Positions 25,266-33,700 of a stretch of DNA of 55,909 nucleotides are shown piece after piece; positions within the stretch are counted from its first letter, which is position 1, and every line of letters begins with the position of its first letter. Both the position numbers and the translations under genes were made by a program. The DNA comes from CAZZIZ01 sp964654535 (GTDB lineage: Bacteria; Bacteroidota; Bacteroidia; Chitinophagales; UBA2359), in contig CAZZIZ010000003.1 in NCBI GenBank assembly GCA_964654535.1, positions 1 to 55,909 on the forward strand, given 5' to 3'. The notes under the pieces are model-generated. The model searched no databases, was not told the origin of the DNA, and worked only from the letters and a program-made list of their open reading frames with translations.

Positions 25266-26510
25266 CTATCCTAATATGCACTTTCTCAAGAAGTTAAGGG
25301 CCAAATTTGATGCTAAAGGAATATTTATCTCCCTACTCTGCGTTAGGTTCAGCAATTTCGTTTTTACCACTGTTTCCTTTGCGGCTTTTTGGGCGACTGC
25401 TAGCCAAACCGTTCCTACAGGTTTATCGGGGGTTCCTCCACCAGGACCAGCTATACCCGAAATAGCTAGTGTGATATCTGCCTTTAGACTATCAATTGCT
25501 CCTCGCGCCATTTCTATAACCGTTTCTTCGCTTACGGCACCCTTAGCGATTATGGTGTTCGGTTCTACAGCTAATAAGTCTGACTTCATTTCATTTGAAT
25601 AGGCGATTACACTTCCGTTGTAGAATCGTGAAGAGCCTGGAATACTGGTTATCAAATGACTGATAAATCCTCCGGTACAGCTTTCGGCCAGGCCAAGTTT
25701 TAAGTTTCGATTAGTTATGAGTTCAGCTATAACTTCTGCTAGTTCTTGCTCGCCTTCTCCAAACACGCAAGGCGCTATGATTTTCTTAATTGACTCTGCG
25801 GTATCATTTACGTGTCTCTCTACTTCGGCTTTGCCTCTTCCACTGACTCTAACCCGCACCTTTCCCATACTAGGCAAATAAGCCAATGAAACTCCATTTG
25901 GTAAATCGCTTTCTTCTTTGGCAATTAGATCAGCAATCTTAGATTCGGGTAATCCTGCGGTAAGTATGGTTCGGTGGTAAATAAAATTGGTGTCGTAGCT
26001 AGCTTCGAGTTTAGGTAATACGACTCGCGTCATCATATCTTTCATTTCGTAAGGAACACCGGGCATTGATACCACAACCTTGTTTTCTCGTTCAAACCAC
26101 ATAGAAGCCGCGGTCCCTTTTTGATTTATAAAGACTTCGCATGCTTCCGGGACTAAACTCATTTGGTAGGCGGTATCGCTCAATGCTCGATTTCGACTGG
26201 CGTAGTACTTTTTGAGGTGCTCTAAGATTTCAGGGTTTTCCACCATTTCGCAGTTATAATACTCCGCTAGGGTGGTTTTGGTGATATCGTCCTTGGTTGG
26301 CCCAAGTCCCCCGGTAATGAGAACTATGCTATAACTCTTAATCAATCGGTCTAGCGCGGCCAAAATCTGAGTTTTTTCATCACTTACGGTTACAATCTCC
26401 TTTAAATCGAATCCTCTAGCATTGAGCTCTTTGGCCATCCAGGCGCTATTTGTATCTATAATTTGGCCAATGAGTATTTCATCGCCAATTGTCATAATTG
26501 CCGTATTCAT
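25266..26510 (-). CDS. cinA: CinA family nicotinamide-nucleotide amidase/competence-damage protein
   Basis: A 414-aa protein using the ATG at 26510, where the family start MNTAIMTIGDEILIGQIIDT begins; an upstream ATG at 26558 adds 16 unlikely residues. The N half is the molybdopterin-binding-like domain (LITGGLGPTKDDITK), the C half the NMN deamidase domain (LAESCTGGFISHLITSIPGS, ISGIAGPGGGTPDKPVGTVW). It recycles NMN in pyridine nucleotide salvage, in the cytoplasm. It is the likely first gene of a pair with the E2 gene. Confidence 0.94.
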   Translation of the reverse strand: MNTAIMTIGDEILIGQIIDTNSAWMAKELNARGFDLKEIVTVSDEKTQILAALDRLIKSYSIVLITGGLGPTKDDITKTTLAEYYNCEMVENPEILEHLKKYYASRNRALSDTAYQMSLVPEACEVFINQKGTAASMWFERENKVVVSMPGVPYEMKDMMTRVVLPKLEASYDTNFIYHRTILTAGLPESKIADLIAKEESDLPNGVSLAYLPSMGKVRVRVSGRGKAEVERHVNDTAESIKKIIAPCVFGEGEQELAEVIAELITNRNLKLGLAESCTGGFISHLITSIPGSSRFYNGSVIAYSNEMKSDLLAVEPNTIIAKGAVSEETVIEMARGAIDSLKADITLAISGIAGPGGGTPDKPVGTVWLAVAQKAAKETVVKTKLLNLTQSREINIPLASNLALNFLRKCILG

Positions 26511-26588
26511 GTAGATATCTTTTCTGCCTAATAAACCCTTCAAAAGTAAGAAAGTCAAACCTTTGGTCTTTCAACTAAAAACCAAGGA

Positions 26589-27320
26589 ATGAAAAGAATA
26601 ATCATTTTATGTGCTTGTGTTGTCGCGTTTTCTGCATGCTCGGGATCAGGCAATATTTTACAAACCGTAAACGATGTACTCGCTGATGTAGAGGGTACAA
26701 CTGGCGGTGTTACTGACAGAGATGTCTCGAACGGGCTGAAAGAAGCTCTAGTAAGTGGGCTCATTAAAGGAGTAAACGTTGTTTCTAAAGAAAACGGCTA
26801 CTTCAAAAATCCTCAGATTAGAATTCCTTGGCCTGACAATGTGAAAAAGGTTGAGACTCGTCTACGAAGCATTGGGCTTGACAATCAAGTAGACAAGGTA
26901 GTGCTGACCCTTAATCGCGCTGCTGAAGAGGCGGCGTCTAAGGCCAAACCTATTTTCTTAGGCGCCATTAAGCAGCTGACATTTGCTGACGCTATGAATA
27001 TCCTAAAAGGAGAAAATGACGCAGCGACTCAATTCTTAAAGCGTGCCACTACGAGTCAATTGACCGCTGAGTTTACACCAGTAATTGATAATGCGCTGGA
27101 TTCTACACAAGGCACCAAGTACTGGGGAGAAATTATCAATACCTATAACAAAATTCCTCTAGTTGAAAAGGTTGACCCTGATTTAACTGGCTTCGTAACT
27201 GGAAAAGCTATGGACGGTCTTTTTACGATGGTAGCTAAAGAAGAGTTGAAAATTAGAAAAGATCCAGTGGCTAGAACTTCTGAGTTATTGAAGAAAGTTT
27301 TTGCTCTTCAGGATTTGTAG
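26589..27320 (+). CDS. DUF4197 lipoprotein
   Basis: A 243-aa protein with a lipoprotein signal (MKRIIILCACVVAFSAC; Cys17 in the lipobox FSAC). SNGLKEALVSGLIKGVNVVS, IRIPWPDNVKKVETRLRSIG and FLKRATTSQL match DUF4197, a helical family of unknown function seen in many Gram-negative bacteria. It is probably anchored in the periplasm. It is divergent from cinA (78 bp between starts) and has its own terminator. Confidence 0.9.
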   Translation: MKRIIILCACVVAFSACSGSGNILQTVNDVLADVEGTTGGVTDRDVSNGLKEALVSGLIKGVNVVSKENGYFKNPQIRIPWPDNVKKVETRLRSIGLDNQVDKVVLTLNRAAEEAASKAKPIFLGAIKQLTFADAMNILKGENDAATQFLKRATTSQLTAEFTPVIDNALDSTQGTKYWGEIINTYNKIPLVEKVDPDLTGFVTGKAMDGLFTMVAKEELKIRKDPVARTSELLKKVFALQDL

Positions 27321-27351
27321 TTTCAATTGATATTGGGCAAAGAATATTTGA

Positions 27352-27381
27352 AGCGACCTGAAATCAGGTCGCTTTTTTTTG
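27352..27381 (+). terminator. Terminator after the DUF4197 gene
   Basis: The stem AGCGACCTG / CAGGTCGCT with loop AAAT is followed by a run of eight T. It lies 31 bp past the stop. Confidence 0.92.
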
Positions 27382-27703
27382 TACAATATGTTTAGGTATT
27401 AAGAATTAATCTTCTGCAATGCCAAAACAAAGTGCCGGCTCGACATGTCAGGTCAAGATTTTAAGAGCTCAGTTGTCAAAACAAAATAAAATCAGGTTCA
27501 ACTCCCTTTGCGGACAAGTCTCGTCGCAATACGGGCTTAGGTGGTACTCTTTTTGCCGAGTAAGCATGTAATCGCCAAGTTACGTCTCTTTAATACATGG
27601 GTTTTCGGACTCATTTCGAATTAGAATATGCAAGCTGGATGCATTGAGCATCCACCCTGTCAATGGTATGTCCATTAGCAAAAAAGCTATTTAACTAATC
27701 GAA
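27382..27703 (+). promoter_or_regulatory. 322-bp leader region of the giant adhesin pair
   Basis: There is no ORF of note. It must hold the promoter of the 27704 gene and probably of the second giant gene. Two short hairpins lie near its end: TGGATGC-ATTGA-GCATCCA (27636-27654) and AATGG-TATGT-CCATT (27662-27676), 27 bp before the ATG. I found no clear TTTG/TAnnTTTG pair and no riboswitch that I recognise. Confidence 0.45.
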
Positions 27704-30700
27704 ATGATACAAACAAGTTCGAATTCTAGACAATGGGGATTGTCTACAATTGTTTTCTTACTATCCTTTTTTGGCCTCACAGTTTTGAATACGCAATCTG
27801 CGCAAGCGCAGTTGAATATTGTAGCCGATGTTACCCATGTAACCTGTAACGGGCTTTGCAATGGTGTGATTGATTTGACGATAACAGGAGGCGTAGGCCC
27901 TTACGAAGTACTATGGCTCGGTAGTTCTAATTCCGGTCTAACGGAATCTGGCTTATGTGAAGGTTCCCACGCGTACAGTGTATCGGATCTTGGAGATCCA
28001 GCTTCAGGCCCAGTATTTCAGCAAGTTTCTGTAATCGAACCCGATGTTTTGGTTGGATTTTTCGTCAATACAGCTATCCCCAGTTGTGATGGACTTTGCG
28101 ATGGATCAGCGACACTTGAAATTGTCGGTGGAACTGAACCGTATAACTTTAGTTGGCCAGCAGGTGCGACTGTCTCAGCAGATGGACTCAGCGCAACTGG
28201 TCTTTGTCCAGGACCTCTGGTGATCCCTATAACCGACGCAAATAGTTGTTCAACTGCCGCATCAAGTCAACTAGATTTTCCTGATCCAATTGTTCTAGCT
28301 ACTACTACGAGTGAAAACGCTACTTGCGCTGGTAATGATGGATCGGCTTCTGTTACAGCATCTGGAGGTAATGGGCCCTACGATTATCTCTGGAGTGACG
28401 GACAAATGGGAACTATGGCAAGTGGCCTCGCACCAGGTGACTATACTGTAGAAATAACAGACATGACAAATTGTATGGCAACAGCTATGGTAACTATTGG
28501 CGGAAGTACAAATACAATGATGGTCTCACTAGACCAAACTACTAATATCACATGCTTTGGCAGTCAAGATGGAACAGGTACCGCATCTGTATCTGGTGGT
28601 ACTCCGCCTTTTACTTACGCTTGGTCTTCTGGAACGGGCGATGGCTCTACTTCAAATACCTCAACTGCAACTGGATTAATTCCGGGTCCTGGCTCAGTGA
28701 CTATTACCGATGCCAATAGTTGCGAGGAGACCTTAATGTTTGATATAATAGAACCACCTGTTTTGGTTCTATCAATAGACGCAACTACGGACGTTTCTTG
28801 TCCTTTGGATGGTAATGGAACTGTTACTGCAAGTGCTACTGGTGGAAGTGGGAGTTATATATTCACATATACCGATGCAGTAAGTGGAGCAGATGTTACT
28901 GCTCAGGCTACATCAAATACACTACCTGGTGGAGATTACATCGCCACGGTTACAGACAGTATGAATCCAAGTTGTACTGATTCTATTCCTTTCTCTATTG
29001 TTGAACCTACTCCTATAACTGGTATGGTTGACAATGCGACAGATCCTACTTGTTTTGGAGCTATTGACGGAACAATAACTGTATCTGCTTCTGGTGGGAC
29101 AGGTAGTTTAAATTATGCTTGGTCGCCTTCTGGAGGTAACGCAGCGACTGCGTCTGGATTAGCGGCTGGAACTTATACAGTAACTATTACTGATGATGCT
29201 GGCTGTTCTATTGAGCTAACAGAAACTTTAATAGCTCCGACGGAGATTATCGCAGTTATCGATCCGCCAACAAACATTGCTTGCTTTGGTGAGACCAATG
29301 GTACCGCAACAGTTGTAGTAACAGGTGGCTCAGGAAACTTCGATTATTCGTGGTCTCCCTCTGGAGCTACTACCGCAACTGCAACAGGGCTGGGTTCAGG
29401 TCTTCACACAGTAACCGTTTCAGAACAAGGAAACCCTTCTTGTTTTGTAACCGATGATGTGACGATTTTTGAACCAAACTTATTAGAGGCTTCGGCAACA
29501 ACCACCGACGTTTCATGTTTTGGTCTTTCAGATGGAACAGCGACTTTAACCATAAGTGGTGGAAACGTTACCACTCCATACACAGAGGATTGGCAAGGTG
29601 TTGATCCGAACGCCTTGGCAGCTGGAAATTATGATGTCATCGTTACCGATGCCTCAAATTGTAGCTTGACCGTAAATGTAGTTATCAACGAACCAACAGA
29701 AATTATGGCATCAGTAGTACCTACTGATGTTTCTTGTTTTGGTGGAAGTGATGGATCTGCGACTGCGACAATAACTGGAGGAACGCCTCCTTACGTGGAA
29801 AACTGGAATGGCGCTGATCCCTTGGCTTTAATTGCAGGGTCATACATTCTTACCGTAACAGATGCTAATATGTGTTCTGTTGACGTCGATGTAGTTATCG
29901 CCGAACCTGCTGAATTTTCTGTTACGATTGTAGCTACGGATGCATTGTGCTTTGGTCAAAGTACTGGAACAGCTGTTCCAACTATAGTAGGTGGTACTGG
30001 ACCATTTACGGAAGATTACGGAAATGGAATTACTAGTGGAACTGCTCTTCCGGCAGGAAACTACACACTCACTGTTACTGATGCAAATTTCTGTACAGCG
30101 ACTACTACTCTTGACATTTTCGAACCAGTAGAATTGACTGGTTCGGTTGCAACTTCGAACGTAAGTTGCTTCGGACTAAGTGATGGTACGGCAGTAGGAG
30201 CAATTTCGGGAGGAACAGAACCTTACACTCTAAATTATGGCGGAGATGAAAACGCTCTCGCTGCTGGAACTTATACTTTACAAGTTACTGATGCTAATGG
30301 CTGTACACTCGATCTTCCATTTGACATCCTACAACCTGATGAAATCGTAGTAACACCTACAACCACTGATGTTTCATGTTTTGGCGGTTCAGATGGAACC
30401 GCTACATTAACAATTACTGGTGGTACTCCAACCTTTACAGAAAACTGGAATGGCGCTGACCCTAGCGCTTTAGCTGTTGGAACCTATCCTGTTACAATAA
30501 CCGATCTTAACGGTTGTTCGGTAGACATCGATGTAGTCATTAACGAGCCTTCTGAATTTTCAGTTACTGTTGTTACTACTGATGTTTTATGTTTCGGAGA
30601 AAGTACTGGAGATGTTGTACCAACAATTGTTGGAGGAACTGGACCCTTTACCGAAGATTACGGTGTTCCGGGTTACGTCGCAGGCCAATGTCCTGCTGGA

Positions 30701-33700
30701 AACTATACCTTAATAGTAACTGATGCGAACGGATGTACAGCAATGGTTGATTTCGAAATACTTGAACCTACAGAATTGACTGGCTCAGTTGTAACTACTG
30801 ACGTTACTTGCTTTGGACTTAGTGATGGTACAGTGGCAGCAACTATCACTGGTGGCACTCCACCTTATACAGAAGACTACGGCGGAGATCAAAATGCACT
30901 TGTTGCTGGTATGTATACTCTTACTGTAACTGATGCTAATGGCTGTTCACTTAATCTTCCATTTGATATCTTACAACCAGATGAAATAATAGTAACTCCA
31001 ACTACTACTGACGTTTCTTGCTTTGATGGTACAGATGGAACTGCGACTTTAACTATTACTGGCGGCACACCACCATTTACAGAAAACTGGAATGGTGCTG
31101 ACCCTGCTACTTTACCAGGTGGAACTTATCCAGTAACCGTTATGGATGCTAATGGATGTACTGTTGATATCGACGTTATCATCAACGAACCAGCAGAATT
31201 CTCAGTTACAGTTGCAACCACAGATGCTTTGTGCTTTGGTGAAAGCACAGGAATTGCAACTCCGACTATTGTCGGTGGTACTGGAATAGTTACAGAAGAT
31301 TACGGTGTAGGAAATGTTGGAACTGCTCTTGCAGCAGGTCCTTATACGCTGACTGTTACCGATGAGAATGGATGTACGGCTAGTACGGATTTTGAAATAT
31401 TTGAAGGACCAGAACTTAGTGCAACAGTTGCAACGACTGACGTGTCTTGTTTCGGATTAGCTGATGGTACAGCGGAAGCAACTATCACTGGCGGAACTGC
31501 ACCTTATACCGAAAACTTCGGTGGCGATCAAAACGCACTCGTTGCGGGGTCATATACATTACAAATAGTAGATACGAATGGATGCACTTTCGATGTTCCA
31601 TTTGACATCACCGAACCAAACGCGATTAACTTAACGGTAACGCCAACAAATGTTGGTTGTTTTGGAGAATCAACTGGATCTGCATTTGCTGAAGCAACCG
31701 GCGGCAACGGTATGTTTACATATACCTTTACCGATGCTACTGGCACTGATGTTGACGAAACTGCATTATCAGCTGGTAACTATACGGTTACTGCAACGGA
31801 CGCATCAGGTTGTTCTTTCACCGAAGACTTTGTCATTGAAGAAGGAGCAGAAATAGTTTTACAAACAAATGTGATCCAAAATGTCTCTTGTGCTGAAGCA
31901 CAAGATGGTCAAGTTGAAGTAACGGTTACAGGAACAACCGCTTTAATAGTTTCGACAGAATGGACAGATGCTACTGGAGGCCCAGTAAATCCTGACGCCC
32001 TTGCGGGTGGTGATTATAATGTATTGGTTACTGACGAAAACAACTGTACGGCAATAGGAACAGTAACGGTAACTGAGCCCGCCCCTCTTGTAGGAGATTG
32101 TACTTCAACAGAAATAAGTGGAGCTGGTCAAACCGATGGTAGCGTTGCTGTTAGTGTAACTGGTGGCGAAGGTACATACGCTTACGTGTGGGACGGCCTT
32201 CCAAACGATACGCCAACTATTGAAAACCTTGGACCTGGATCTTATATGGTTACGGTTACAGATGGCAATAATTGTTCTATTCAAATAGTTTGTGAAATTC
32301 TTGATGCTGACTGCGTTCCATTCACGATTCTAATTGACACAGTTGATGTTCTTTGCTATGGAGATGCGAATGGTTCTGCAACTGCAACGGTGACCGGTGG
32401 AGATGGAAACTATACTTTTGAATGGTTAGATAACCCTTCGACTACAGATCAAGCAGAAAACTACGCAGCAGGCTCTTACACAGTAATGGTTACCGATGGT
32501 GCTGGCTGTACTGGAATTGAAACATTTGACATTGCCGAGCCAGCAGAATTGTTCTGGGCTATTGACTGTGATATCACTCCAGTAAGTGCACCTGGATTAA
32601 CTGACGCTTCTATCACTGTTGAAGCTAGTGGAGGCACTGGTGTAATTACTTACGCTTGGGACAATGGACAAACTACAGCAACCGCTACTGGTTTGGGTGC
32701 TGGACCTCATACCGTCATTGCTACTGACGAAAATAACTGTTCAATAACAACGACTTGCACGATTCAAGATTTGAATTGCGACCCAATTACCTTAACCATA
32801 ACTCCTTCCGATCTGCTTTGTTTCGGAGATACAAATGGCTCCGCTATTGTTGACGTTATGGGCGGCGTAGGACCTTACACTTACGAATGGTCTGCAGATG
32901 CAACCGTAGATGCTGCAGAGATTATGGGGCTTTCGGCTGGACCGATAACAGTTACTGTTACTGATTCACAAAACTGTTCTGAAACTGCATCGAGTGAAAT
33001 CCTTGAGCCAGCTGAATTAATCTGGGCCATCGAGTGTGATATCACTCCAGTAAGTGCACCAGGTCAGACAGATGCTTCTATTAGTGTTGAAGCTATTGGT
33101 GGTACTGGAAACATTGATTACGTATGGGACAACGGGCAAACAACCGCAACCGCTACTGGCCTAGGAGCTGGTTCTCATACCGTAACTGTAACAGACGAAA
33201 ATAACTGTTCAATTACAACAACTTGTACTATTCAGGATTTGGACTGCGATCCAATAACATTAACAATAAACCCTGTAGATGCACTGTGCTTTGGAGATAC
33301 AAACGGCTCAGCAACTGTTGAAGTTGTTGGTGGTACTGCTCCATATATGTACGAATGGTCTACAAATGATTCAGGAACTGAAGAAGTAACTGGACTTTCA
33401 GCAGGACCAATAAGTATTATCGTTACCGATTCGCAAGGATGCTCTCAAACTGCTTCTAGTGATATTTTTGAGCCGGCTCTTTTAGAATTTGTTGGTGCTT
33501 GTGATGTTACCCCAGTTTCATCCGCAGTATCTAATGACGGTGAGATAACAATTTCAGCAATCGGAGGCACTGGTAACCTAACTTACGATTGGACACCAGA
33601 TGTGAGTACAAGTGAAAATGCTACTGGACTAGCACCTGGTTCATACACAGTGCTGGTAACAGATGAAAACAACTGTACAATAGAACAAACTTGTACAGTT

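Noticed and set aside
27400..27703. A cyclic-di-GMP or other known riboswitch in the adhesin leader
   Set aside because: I could not match the conserved core of any riboswitch class that I know; only small hairpins are visible.
31528..31856. Plus-strand out-of-frame ORF at 31650-31856 and similar ones as separate genes or frameshift products
   Set aside because: They overlap an intact SprB-repeat frame without interruption and have no independent support.
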